Below, piece after piece: positions 1-9,345 of a stretch of 25,045 nt of DNA. The position numbers were made by a program, and so were the translations under genes. Source of the stretch: Auriscalpium vulgare (lineage: Eukaryota; Basidiomycota; Agaricomycetes; Russulales; Auriscalpiaceae); the NCBI GenBank assembly GCA_019915015.1, contig JAHBBC010000087.1:1-25045 (forward strand), written 5' to 3'. The notes under the pieces were generated by a model. It worked only from the letters and a program-made list of their open reading frames with translations. It was not told the origin of the DNA and did not search any database. Positions within the stretch are counted from its first letter, which is position 1. Each line of letters opens with the position of its first letter.

Positions 1-585
1 GTCGCGGGAGCGGGGGTGATGGGAACGTGGTCCGGCGACCCAGGAGCAACCGGGACTGGCGACGGAACGGATCACCGGAACGGGCTAGATCGGGAGGGCT
101 TAGCGACGTAGGTAGAGCCACTACTTAGGGAGCTGCGCGAGACGTAGCAACCGAATCAACCTGTGGGCGGCGCAAGCCCCCCCACCCTTTACCTCACAGA
201 AACTGTAGCCTGAGGCGCTACCAGACTTAGGAAGGAAGGACCCCACCGATGTGGGAACAGGTAGGCAGGCGGACAGGCAAGAGGGGGTGCGACGGCCCAT
301 AGGCGGACGCTTCGCACACGGGTGCGAAGCACTCGGAGGAGGATCCCGTAGAGGGCATCCCCAGGCGGGTGAGTGTTTAGTTTGGTGTTTAGGCGGTAGG
401 AGGTGGCCCCGCACGACCGCGGGGAGGGCACGAAGCGCAACAGCGACACGAACACCTTCCCCCCTCAGCAAGACTAGTCACCCGGACTGGATCGCGACGT
501 ATAGGAGGCAGTGTTGGTGGTTGTTGTCCTGTGAGGCACTCGCCGCACGCCCCGCTAGGGTTCCGTCCCGGGTGATAGCGTATCA
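1..585 (+). repeat. 5' LTR of element A (first ~72 bp outside window)
   Basis: Matches 7598-8182 almost base for base and matches the two LTRs of element C in reverse. It ends in TGATAGCGTATCA (573-585), itself an inverted repeat of TGATA around GCG. It differs from the 3' LTR near 176-186 (a run of seven C instead of interspersed A and C) and near 560 (one extra T). Such high LTR identity normally means a recent insertion. I see no clear TATA box. A tandem GTGTTTAG pair lies near 374-393. Confidence 0.93.
309..330 (+). other. Perfect 9-bp hairpin inside the LTR
   Basis: GCTTCGCAC (309-317) is followed by a 4-nt loop and its exact reverse complement (322-330). A weaker hairpin follows at 407-424 (CCCCGC, 6-nt loop, GCGGGG). 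The 9-bp hairpin is present in all four LTR copies of the A/C family. It may be an RNA structure in R/U5 or a protein-binding site; the sequence does not say which. Confidence 0.6.
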
Positions 586-588
586 TTT

Positions 589-606
589 TGGAGCCCACCG
601 CGAGGG
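589..606 (+). other. Primer-binding site (PBS) of element A
   Basis: TGGAGCCCACCGCGAGGG begins with the TGG expected opposite a tRNA CCA end and lies 3 nt after the LTR. The same 18 bases follow the 5' LTR of element C and of the different element B, so both families use the same primer tRNA. I could not assign the tRNA from memory. Confidence 0.85.
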
Positions 607-675
607 GTATGGTGATGACGATCGTGTTCGAGCTTTAAAATCAGCCTCGTAGACGGCACCCGGTCGCTGATCAAC

Positions 676-3600
676 ATGGCGCCGAAACCCAAGATAGCCC
701 ACCTCCCAACGCGAACACAGCCGCAGAGGACCACGAGGGCGGACGCTCGCAATACGTCGCGACAGGCGGCCATAGAGGCAGAAATCGAGGAACCACAAGA
801 CGAACAGGGGGAAGTCTCATCGCTATCAAGTCTGCCATCAGAAGAAGAGGATCCGCATGGACCGACCCTCAGTAGGGAGATCCGACGCGCCGGAGAGGAC
901 CCTAGGTCCCTGATCACAGGAGGGGATCGCGTCACGATCGAGGGACTAGAAGGTTTGCTTCTGAATTCTGATGGTGGCGATAGCGACCATCACACACGGC
1001 ATGATCCGGAAGGGGAATGCTCGAGGAACGAACGGGTCAGTCCGGGATGGGGACGGGCCGTTTCCTTACAAGATAGGACTTCGCGAAACGTCGCGGAAGC
1101 TAGCAACAATCCCCAAGAAGCTCCATCAAGCCGTTCGAGCCCCAGCAACCAAAGTCGCCAACACAGTCAGGAATGAGTACACAGCAACAAGGAACAGGAA
1201 CGGGTGGAGGAGGCGGCGGCGGAGGCGGAGGCGGTGGAGGAGGGGAGGCGGCGGACAACAGGCAATACCGCCTCAGCCCAACGTCGCGCCAGTCGCAATG
1301 CCTACCCGCGGGACCGCAACGCACCGTCTTTCAATCAGAAGGCCCGCGAGTTACCGCGTTACTTCGACGAGCTGAACCATCTCTTTGCCCGGGCTCAACT
1401 AGCGGATGATACGGCGAAGAAGGGCCATGCAGTGCGTTACCTAGACGTCGCGACGGCTGAGGAGTGGGAAGCGAGGCCGGAGTTTAAGGATCCCACCAAG
1501 ACCTACCAAGACTTTCAGGACGCCATTGTTAAACTGTACCCGGGAGCCGATGAGGACCGCAAGTATACCATCGCGGACATGGACGCGCTCGTAGGCAGTC
1601 GGTACCGTCTGGGCATTGCGTCCGGCGGCGAGCTCAGCGAATTCTATCGGCAGTTCTTCGCGATCACCGACTTCCTGGTTAAGAAAAGCAGGATCTCGAC
1701 CCGTGAGCGCGATATCGCGTTCCTTCGCGCTTTCCAGGACAGCCTCATGAACAGGGTGGCGACGAGACTGCAGATCAAATTGCCGGACCACGATAAAGAA
1801 ACACCGTACCCCATGGCCGACGTGCTAGAGGCAGGAGAGTACGAGCTGAGGGGCACTCCCTCAATCGTACCAGCGGTCAGCGCAGGACCGGCAGTGGCGG
1901 TTGCAACGACGGAGCCTGTAATCAAAATAGAACAGTTTCAAGAAGCAATCAAAGCCGCGGTTGCCGAACAGTTCGCGCGGATGCTCGTCAACCAGGGGAA
2001 CGGCGGAGGTCAGAGGGGTTATGGGGGTACCTCGGGAACTCAACAGCCGCGCGCCACGCAAGGAAATCAAGGCGGACAGGGAGGGCCGTCAGGATGCCTT
2101 TTCTGCGGCCAAACGGGGCACTTCGTCAGGGAATGTATGGTGGTCCAGGACTACATCGCGACGGGTCGCGTATCTAGGGACCACAACAACCGGGTCGTTC
2201 TGAAGGGTGGAGGACTTATCCCGCTAGGAGAAGGCCCGCTGAAGCAGCGTGTGGATGCGTACTACGCGGGAATCAACACGGACAGTCAGAAGCCATGATG
2301 CTGACGACGATGGACTACGAGCCAGTGCCTGCCAAAGTGCAGACGGTCGCCGGCCTAATCCAACTGACGCCGCAATTGACCGACGAAGACAGAATGACGG
2401 AGCTCCAGCAGGAGATGGCAGTGCTCCTGACGGCCCGAGCGGAAAGGCAAGCTCAGAAGGAACGCCGGCAGGCCGCACTGGACGCGGGCGAGTTTCCCCA
2501 GGCAATAGGACTGCTGCCTGGCGAGCGCGAAAGATCGCGACGAGTTCCAGAGGTGGTCATTCCGAAGAGGAAGCCGTTTACGCAAGCCAAGAAGCAGGTT
2601 TCCTTCGAGCCGGAGGCCGTCGACCGACCAGGGGAGACTGGGGATAGCGCAGACAAACAAAGGCAGGCCGACGAAGACACCACAGCGGGTGAGGAGCCGT
2701 TAACACCTCCGATCCACCCTTTCGCGAAGGTGCCCGACGCGACGTACATAGGGCCGGCAAGTTACCAACGAAGCGCGGGGCAGCGCAAGGCGGACCCAGC
2801 ATACAATAAGGTCGCCCCGGTCCGCGACCCCGTAATAGCAAGTAAGGTTTACGAGAGGGCCATGAATGCGGAGGTCACCTTGACACAGAGGGAGCTCATG
2901 TCCATTGCCCCGGAAGTACGCGCTCAAGTTCGCAACGTGGTGACCCCTAAGCGGGTCCCAAACGAGGCAAGAGTACCAGTAGTCCAGGCGATGGTGGAAA
3001 GCGAACCAGAGCTCTTTCCGTTCGACTTTGACCAGGACGAAGGGGCAGGAGAGGACGAGAAGGTGGTGAGGGGATTCGCGGACCATATGCCCGAAACCTT
3101 TCTGCAAGCCCTGGACACCAGCCAACGGAGTTGCCCGAGGGGACGCGTGTAGGAGAAGTCATTGTGGAGGTTCTGATGGGAGATCTAGGAGAAGCAGGAG
3201 AAGGGGAACCAGACCCTGAGCCGTTGGAAGTCGCCAAGGAATCGCTGGCCCTCCGTTCGATCTTGCCACTAGTCGACAACCAAGCGCACATCGAGGCAGT
3301 CGTGGATCCCGGGTCGCAGATTATTTCCATGTCCGAGGACGTATGCCATTACCTCGGGCTGCATTACGATCCGAACGTTCGCCTGGATATGATATCGGCC
3401 AACAAAAGTCGCGATAGGTCGCTAGGCCTGGCTAGAACGTCCCGATGAAGATTGGGGGTATAACGCTATACGTACAGGTGCATATCATCCGCAACCCGGC
3501 GTACGACATGCTCCTGGGGAGGCCCTTTGACGTTCTCACGGGAAGTACCGTGCAAAACTTTGCAGACGAGAGGCAGACAATCACGATCACGGACCCAAAC

Positions 3601-3693
3601 ACGGGAGTCATGGCGTCAATCCCCACTATTCCACGCGGCCGCAAGCGCATCTCGCGAACCCAGAAGCAGGGGGTGGAGGGTTTTCGCGACTAG
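676..3693 (+). pseudogene. gag-pro polyprotein of element A (six one-base deletions)
   Basis: Structural and protease polyprotein. It starts at ATG 676 (Met-Ala-Pro-Lys-Pro-Lys), the first ATG in this frame after the PBS. In order: an acidic N-terminal region; a polyglycine tract (about 1200-1260); a capsid-like region (about 1320-1830, with the motif K-L-Y-P-G-A-D); a zinc knuckle Cys-x2-Cys-x4-His-x4-Cys (2095-2136); a basic/acidic linker; and a retropepsin-like domain with D-P-G-S (about 3305-3316) and the later L-L-G-R-P motif. Compared with element C it lacks one base at each of six sites: near 1150 (C), 1245 (G), 1311 (G), 2267 (C), 3113 (G) and 3436 (A). It is therefore split into short ORFs (676-1176, 1204-2298, 2295-3152, 3131-3448, 3445-3693). 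Each site is intact in C. The terminal TAG (3691-3693) occurs in both copies and follows the frameshift site. Confidence 0.87.
3678..3684 (+). promoter_or_regulatory. -1 ribosomal frameshift site GGGTTTT between gag-pro and pol
   Basis: In the gag-pro frame the codons GGT-TTT are preceded by G, giving the canonical X-XXY-YYZ heptamer G-GGT-TTT. The 0-frame stop TAG is at 3691. The -1 frame opens directly into pol, and the same arrangement is in element C (14489-14495). A 6-bp stem GACCAG/CTGGTC (3708-3713 with 3726-3731) follows, but it is 23 nt from the heptamer, further than the usual 5-9 nt, so its role as stimulator is uncertain. Confidence 0.75.
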
Positions 3694-4383
3694 AGGATTT
3701 GTTGGAGGACCAGGAGGAGGTAGGGCTGGTCGTGGGGTTCGAGCCCGATAAGCCTGATACTCTTAGAATGGAATCCCTGGTGTACCTCGAATCCTCGCCT
3801 ACAATCGAAGATGTGCAGTCAGCTTATTTGTCAGTGTGCGACCTACCGGAGGAATACGCGGGAGTGTTCGCGAAGCGAGCGGAAGAAGGAGAGGAAGAGG
3901 AGGAACGAGCAAGAGCAGGGACGTTTATTTGGACGGCGGCAGACTGGGGAGACGGCGAGAGTGGGAGAGAAAGAGAGGAGGAAACGGACAGAGGTGAGCT
4001 ACAGCCGACCGCGATGCAGCGCGAAGTCTTTGCGGCCACGAAGAAGCGTTACAAGCCAGCACACCTCAAGGTAAAGCCCATTCGTACGGACCTGCCGGAG
4101 CACTTCCGGATCCTCAGAGAGATCAGAGGGGACCCCCTGGCGGATATGCCGCCGCTCCCAGAGAAGCCACCGGACTTCGTACCCACGGGAAGGTACACCG
4201 CGGAACGTCGCGAACAATTTGACCGAGTCCACGACGGAGATTTCCTATGGCCGGAAGAAAGGAAGCTCATGCATGCGTTTATGTGCGCACAAAACGAGGC
4301 ATTTGCCTGGGACGACTCGGAGCGGGGGCGCTTCCGAGAAGACTTCTTCCCCCCCGTCACAATACCAGTAGTTCGCATCGGCC

Positions 4384-5637
4384 GTGGTTCAGCGAAATAT
4401 TCCGATTCCGCCAGGGATATACGACAAGGTCATGGCACTCATCAAGACCAAGATCGCCGCGGGAGTCTACGAGGACTCAAACTCGTCGTACCGCTCTAGG
4501 TGGTTCTGTGTGGTTAAGAAGGACGGGACCAGCCTCCGTATAGTCCATAGTCTGGAACCCCTGAATGCGGTGACCATCGCGCACTCAGGAGTACCCCCCT
4601 TCCCAGATCATTTGGCGGAGCAGTTTGCGGGGCGGCCGTGCGGGGGAATTCTGGACCTCTACGTGGGCTATGACGAAAGGAGACTAGATGAAGCCTCAAG
4701 GGACCTCACGACTTTCCAGACGCCGTACGGCGCAAAACGGCTGGTGACCCTGCCTATGGGGTGGACGAATTCCGTCCCGATCTTCCACGACGACGTGACC
4801 TTTATTCTCCAACCGGAAATCCCGCATATTACGGTGCCTTTTATAGACGACGTCCCCCTGAAGGGGCCGGACTCGGACTACAGGACGGAAGGCGGAGGAT
4901 ACGAAACGATCCCCGGCAACAACGGCATAAGGCGGTTCGTATGGGAACACTTTAACAACGTTAACAGGGTAGTCCAACGAATGCGCTACTGTCATGGCAC
5001 GTTCTCAGGATGGAAATCACAGCTGTGCGTACCAGAATTCTACGTGGTAGGGCATCGCTGCACACCGCAAGGAAGGATGGCAGACGAAGAAAAGGTCGCG
5101 AAGATTCGCAATTGGGGGCCGTGCACGGACCTCTCAGACGTACGGGCTTTCTTGGGGACAGTCGGAGTCCTGCGCATCTTTATCCGTAACTTCGCGCACC
5201 GAGCCCATGCCTTGACACACCTGACGAGGAAGGACGTCCCGTTCGAATGGGGACCCGAACAGTCGCGAGCTATGGAGGACCTCAAGGAGGCAGTCCTCGC
5301 ATCACCAGCGCTCCTACCGATTGATTACACGTCGGAGGCCCCCGTGATCCTAGCGGTAGACACCTCGTACATCGCGGTGGGTTTCCTATTGAGTCAGGCG
5401 GACCCCAACGTTCCCCAAGACAGGAAGAGACGCCGATATTCTCGATTTGGTAGCATCGCGCTAAACGATCGCGAAGCGCGGTTCTCGCAGCCCAAGCTGG
5501 AGCTCTATGGTCTTTTTCGAGCCCTGCGGGCCCTTAAAGTCTACCTGATAGGGGTGAGGAACCTGACCATTGAGGTCGACGCCAGGTATATCAAAGGCAT
5601 GCTGGAAATCCTGACCTCGAGCCATCGGCCAGTATGA
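4384..5637 (+). CDS. Reverse transcriptase-RNase H segment of pol, element A
   Basis: Domain-level entry within pol. RT palm motif A is I-L-D-L-Y-V-G-Y-D (catalytic Asp codon at 4654). The L-P-M-G-W-T-N motif is near 4747-4770. The catalytic box is F-I-D-D (4840-4851) in place of the usual Y-x-D-D of Ty3/gypsy enzymes; Phe in the first position is a known conservative variant. RNase H follows, with V-D-T-S-Y (about 5355-5370), Leu-Glu-Leu-Tyr (about 5500) and V-D-A-R (about 5575). The ORF ends early at 5637 because of the missing A near 5607. In element C the frame continues to Gly-Pro-Asp-Gly-Leu-Ser-Arg, the usual end of this domain. The true protein has no separate start here. Confidence 0.88.
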   Translation: MVQRNIPIPPGIYDKVMALIKTKIAAGVYEDSNSSYRSRWFCVVKKDGTSLRIVHSLEPLNAVTIAHSGVPPFPDHLAEQFAGRPCGGILDLYVGYDERRLDEASRDLTTFQTPYGAKRLVTLPMGWTNSVPIFHDDVTFILQPEIPHITVPFIDDVPLKGPDSDYRTEGGGYETIPGNNGIRRFVWEHFNNVNRVVQRMRYCHGTFSGWKSQLCVPEFYVVGHRCTPQGRMADEEKVAKIRNWGPCTDLSDVRAFLGTVGVLRIFIRNFAHRAHALTHLTRKDVPFEWGPEQSRAMEDLKEAVLASPALLPIDYTSEAPVILAVDTSYIAVGFLLSQADPNVPQDRKRRRYSRFGSIALNDREARFSQPKLELYGLFRALRALKVYLIGVRNLTIEVDARYIKGMLEILTSSHRPV

Positions 5638-5689
5638 ACAGGTGGATTATAGGCATCCTGATGTTCCATTTTGAGCTAGTGCACGTGCC

Positions 5690-7465
5690 GGACTCTTCCA
5701 CGGGCCCGACGGCCTATCCAGGAGGCGTAGGCAACCAGGAGACGCTCTGGAACAGGAAGACGACTTCGACGACTGGGTTGATGCGGTGTATGGTTTCGCA
5801 CATATCGTAAACATGGTAGTCCCGAAGACAGCGCAAGAGAGAGCCTCGCGACGGCAAGATGGATGGACGGGGCCAGGAAGCATACCAGACGAACATGGGG
5901 CTGGTTCAAGCCAGGACGCGATACGTCGCGAGGAGGCCCGGCGCTCCCACGATGAACCGGCCGACGTCTGGGCAACTACGGTCCAAATGCAACCCGCACC
6001 AGTACAGGACGCGACGTATCGCGATGTTCCCAGATCAGACAAGGCTCATGAAGCTGACAAGCGGCTGGAACTAGTCAGGGACTGGTTAGGGACCCTGGCG
6101 CGGCCGGCGGACTTGACCGACGAACAGTTCGCTCGTTTCGCTCGATACGCGCTCCAGTTCTTCAAGGATGGGGACCGCCTTTTCAAAAGGCACCACCAAG
6201 GCAGGCACCAACTCGTGCTGGGAGGAGACCGACGTATCGCGGTCCTCAAAGCAGCTCATGACGATGTCGGACACAAAGGCGTCTACGCGACGCGGATGAT
6301 GCTGTTGGAGCGTTTCTGGTGGCCATACGTGGACGCAGACGTGGCCTGGTGGGTGAGAACGTGCCATATTTGCGAAACCCGACTAGTTCGCCACAGCCTG
6401 ATACCGCCAACGGTGGCAACGCCGGCGAACCTTTTCGCAAAGATGTATGCAGACACCATGCATATGCCAGCAAGCGGCGGATTCAAATACATCGTGCAAG
6501 GACGCTGCTCCGTAACCCACTATCCAGAGTGGAGAATGCTAAGGGCGGAGACGGCGGACGCCATCGCGAAATGGATTTTCGACGACGTCTTGTGCCGGTG
6601 GGGCGCCCTGCGAGAAGTGGTCACGGACAACGGCGCACCGTTCGTGTCGGCCTTGGAATCCCTGTCGCATAAGTATGGAGTCCGGCACATTCGAATATCG
6701 GGATATAATTCGCGAGCCAACGGAATAGTCGAGCGGTCTCACTTCGACGTACGTCAAGCGCTCTACAAGGCAGCCGATGGAAATGCTGCAAAATGGTCAT
6801 CGGTCGCGTACTCGGTATTCTGGTCGGACAGGATAACGATCAGGCGGAGGATGGGCTGCTCGCCATACTTCGCGGTAACAGGAACGCAGCCGCTAATGCC
6901 GCTGGATATCATCGAGGCTTCATACTTGATGCCTCCGCCCGAGTCTCTACTGTCTTCCACAGACCTCATAGCGCGCAGGGCAATGGCCCTACAAAAGAGA
7001 AAAGCCCAGTTAAGGACCATCCACGACAAAGTCTTTGAAGCGCGACGTATCGCGGCGGTAAAATTTGAACGTGACCACGAAGCGACGATTCGCGACTACA
7101 ATTTCAAGAGAGGCGACTTGGTCCTCCTACGGTTCACACGGTACGAGAAGTCATTAGATCGAAAAATGCTTCCGCGCTACGATGGACCGTTCGTGGTAAT
7201 TGGTCGACGGAAAGGAGGACCTTACGTGCTTGCGGACCTCCACGGTGCGCTCTTCGACCGACCGGTCGCGGAGTTTCGCGTCCTGCCTTACTTCGCGCGA
7301 ACGAACATTGCGCTGCCAGAGTTGCCCGAATTTCTGGACGTCCCACAGTCAAGGGTGGACGAGCTACTTCATGAAGATAGGCAGGATCACGATGCCATTC
7401 ATGAAGAGGAAGCAGACGACCCCACCAGGGAAGACGATGACAGGGACGACGAGATCACCGTCTAA
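5690..7465 (+). CDS. Integrase segment of pol, element A (uninterrupted)
   Basis: Domain-level entry within pol, open from about 5690 to the stop. After the RNase H tail (G-P-D-G-L-S-R) and a linker comes an HHCC zinc-binding domain (His residues near 6257-6275; C-H-I-C at 6362-6373). The catalytic core has Asp in A-D-T-M-H-M (6452), Asp in V-T-D-N-G (6626) and Glu in G-I-V-E-R (6731). The last two are separated by 34 residues, one fewer than the usual 35. A G-P-F module (Y-D-G-P-F-V-V, about 7180-7195) follows, then a C-terminal tail very rich in Asp and Glu. I see no chromodomain. The enzyme inserts the cDNA into chromosomal DNA. Confidence 0.9.
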   Translation, partial: GLFHGPDGLSRRRRQPGDALEQEDDFDDWVDAVYGFAHIVNMVVPKTAQERASRRQDGWTGPGSIPDEHGAGSSQDAIRREEARRSHDEPADVWATTVQMQPAPVQDATYRDVPRSDKAHEADKRLELVRDWLGTLARPADLTDEQFARFARYALQFFKDGDRLFKRHHQGRHQLVLGGDRRIAVLKAAHDDVGHKGVYATRMMLLERFWWPYVDADVAWWVRTCHICETRLVRHSLIPPTVATPANLFAKMYADTMHMPASGGFKYIVQGRCSVTHYPEWRMLRAETADAIAKWIFDDVLCRWGALREVVTDNGAPFVSALESLSHKYGVRHIRISGYNSRANGIVERSHFDVRQALYKAADGNAAKWSSVAYSVFWSDRITIRRRMGCSPYFAVTGTQPLMPLDIIEASYLMPPPESLLSSTDLIARRAMALQKRKAQLRTIHDKVFEARRIAAVKFERDHEATIRDYNFKRGDLVLLRFTRYEKSLDRKMLPRYDGPFVVIGRRKGGPYVLADLHGALFDRPVAEFRVLPYFARTNIALPELPEFLDVPQSRVDELLHEDRQDHDAIHEEEADDPTREDDDRDDEITV

Positions 7466-7510
7466 AAAGTACCGCCCAGCACTACGGCAACTGGGGACAG
7501 TTGCAGTTTC

Positions 7511-7525
7511 AGTTGGGGGGAGAAA
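7511..7525 (+). other. Polypurine tract of element A
   Basis: AGTTGGGGGGAGAAA ends directly against the TGATAGG of the 3' LTR. Its purine-only part, GGGGGGAGAAA, is the expected plus-strand primer for cDNA synthesis. Confidence 0.8.
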
Positions 7526-8182
7526 TGATAGGTTCAGGCCGCGGGCAAGCGTGTAGCGAGACGTCGCGAGACGGGGAAGCAGCATGCGAGGCGCAGGGTC
7601 GCGGGAGCGGGGGTGATGGGAACGTGGTCCGGCGACCCAGGAGCAACCGGGACTGGCGACGGAACGGATCACCGGAACGGGCTAGATCGGGAGGGCTTAG
7701 CGACGTAGGTAGAGCCACTACTTAGGGAGCTGCGCGAGACGTAGCAACCGAATCAACCTGTGGGCGGCGCAAGCCACCCACACCCTTTACCTCACAGAAA
7801 CTGTAGCCTGAGGCGCTACCAGACTTAGGAAGGAAGGACCCCACCGATGTGGGAACAGGTAGGCAGGCGGACAGGCAAGAGGGGGTGCGACGGCCCATAG
7901 GCGGACGCTTCGCACACGGGTGCGAAGCACTCGGAGGAGGATCCCGTAGAGGGCATCCCCAGGCGGGTGAGTGTTTAGTTTGGTGTTTAGGCGGTAGGAG
8001 GTGGCCCCGCACGACCGCGGGGAGGGCACGAAGCGCAACAGCGACACGAACACCTTCCCCCCTCAGCAAGACTAGTCACCCGGACTGGATCGCGACGTAT
8101 AGGAGGCAGTGTTGGTGGTTGTTGTCCTGTGAGGCACTCGCCGCACGCCCCGCTAGGGTCCGTCCCGGGTGATAGCGTATCA
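7526..8182 (+). repeat. 3' LTR of element A (657 bp)
   Basis: Complete LTR from TGATAGGTTC to GCGTATCA, with 5-bp terminal inverted repeats TGATA/TATCA. It matches 1-585 and, in reverse, 9991-10649 and 17590-18246. It is followed at 8183 by element B sequence. Confidence 0.95.
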
Positions 8183-9345
8183 ACGTGCCAGCCCGAGCGA
8201 CTCGGAAACCTGCTTGTTCGCCGATTGGAGGCGAATTTTGATCTCGGGGTCGTAGTGAAGCTCGAGGAAGTGGCATACCTCCTCGCTCATCGCTATTACT
8301 TGAGATCCAGGGTCGAGAAGGCATTCGATGGCGACTCGGCTGGCGACAATCCCGTCGATGGACCTAAGCGAGTGGGAGTCGTTTGCGACGGTCAACGCGT
8401 CGGGATCGAACATGCTGTCGTGCGTGTGAGAGTTCAGGTAGACCTCGATCGGGTCGCTCATGACGCCTTTGTTCGATGCCGGCCAAACGGAGTCGACGGT
8501 CGACCTGCGTGGATCGGGGGCGTAGTGGGCGAGGAGTACCGTTTCCGAAGCTCGGATTGCGGCTGCTGGCGAAGTGAGCTCCTCGTCGGGTACCTCCTCG
8601 ATCGTGACTTTGTGGCTTGGCTCTACTTCCTGGACGTTCGCTGCTCGACGAGGCGTAATCGCGTCGCGGAACTTCTGGCGAACCTCGGGGGCGAGCAAGA
8701 GCAGTTCTTCCGGCGTGAGCGAAAGTCGAACCTCCTTCATGGCGCGTTCGAAGACGGCGTCGGCCAATTCGGTGCGGTGAACCGGCGGCGCGTTGCGAAA
8801 TTGTGGTTCGCGAACGGCTGGTTTGCTCGGATCAGCTGGAACCGTCTTCGGTTTGATGGGGGCGGAGGTCGCGTCGCGGACGTTGCGGAAGGGTGAACTG
8901 GAATTGCTCAACTTCGCTCGCCTCGGGTTCGGGTGCCTGTGGCGCTTGCTTCGGAGGCTCTGCTTGTGCAATCTTCGGAGGCGGTGGGCCAACTTGGCTT
9001 TAGCCGGGCGAGTAATCTCGACCCCATCGAAGACTTGCGCATATGCAGCATGTTGCGACCGAAGTGCAGCCAGTTCGGCTTCGAGTCCTGCGATGCGATC
9101 TACCTTCGTGAGCGAAAACGTCTGAAGCGGAGTGGGGAGCAATTCCATCATGAGGGTCGAAGCTACCACGGGTTTGACCGAAGGGTTGCGACGATACCAC
9201 TCCTGGACTCGGTCGCGCAAGAAGTCGCCGGTGATGGCCCGAGGAACGAAGCTGCCGTTCGCTAGCGTGACCTTGCCTTCGCCGTTCCGAACGATAAGGC
9301 CTGCGCGAACGTCTTCTTCGACGAGCTCGCAAGACGATATACGAT
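8183..9345 (-). pseudogene. Element B gag C-terminus and start of protease (cut at 8183 by element A)
   Basis: A reverse-strand frame open from about 9345 to 8183. It runs from just after the zinc knuckle through a linker to a region matching the A-family pre-protease segment (P-E-E-L-L-L-L-A-P-E-V-R). It then reaches a protease core with D-P-G-S (about 8303-8314) and ends at S-L-G-L-A-R, exactly where the LTR of A begins. About 40 residues of the linker near 8880-9000 are unusually basic. An alternative frame there is Pro/Glu-rich like the A-family linker, so a compensating pair of small frameshifts is possible. The rest of protease and all of pol are missing from this side. Confidence 0.75.

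Larger units (their letters stand above)
3685..7465 (+). pseudogene. pol polyprotein of element A: RT, RNase H, integrase (four one-base deletions)
   Basis: Read in the -1 frame after the GGGTTTT heptamer, it starts Ser-Arg-Leu-Glu-Asp. About 220 residues of linker, with a Glu-rich stretch near 3880-3920, precede the reverse transcriptase. Then come RNase H and integrase, ending at the TAA after Glu-Ile-Thr-Val. Against element C the copy lacks single bases near 4374 (C), 4386 (G), 5607 (A) and 5690 (G), so it reads as three ORFs: 3699-4499, 4384-5637 and about 5690-7465. The breaks fall between the linker and RT and between RNase H and integrase; the catalytic domains themselves are uninterrupted. 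If the deletions are sequencing errors the element could be intact. Confidence 0.87.
1..8182 (+). mobile_element. Element A: Ty3/gypsy LTR retrotransposon, forward copy, 5' end cut by window
   Basis: Nearly complete LTR retrotransposon. Seen directly: a 5' LTR ending in TATCA at 585, a primer-binding site 3 nt later, gag-pro, pol in the order RT, RNase H, integrase (the Ty3/gypsy order), a polypurine tract, and a 3' LTR at 7526-8182 starting TGATA and ending TATCA. Comparison with its own 3' LTR shows that about 72 bp of the 5' LTR lie before the window. Only about 45 bp separate the pol stop from the polypurine tract, so there is no env-like gene. A second copy of the same family (9991-18246, opposite strand) is near identical. 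The right end interrupts the protease region of element B at 8182/8183. The left flank is not visible, so the target duplication cannot be checked. Confidence 0.93.

Noticed and set aside
121..652. Open frames of 88-133 codons repeated in all LTRs
   Set aside because: They occur on both strands of a non-coding LTR and recur only because the LTR recurs.
1200..1260. GGA/GGC microsatellite
   Set aside because: It encodes the polyglycine tract of Gag in frame in element C; the variation is explained by a missing base in A.
7100..7465. Chromodomain at the integrase C-terminus
   Set aside because: After the G-P-F module I see only a short acidic tail, with no aromatic cage motif.
7466..7525. Possible env-like third gene after pol
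   Set aside because: Only about 45 bp lie between the pol stop and the polypurine tract.
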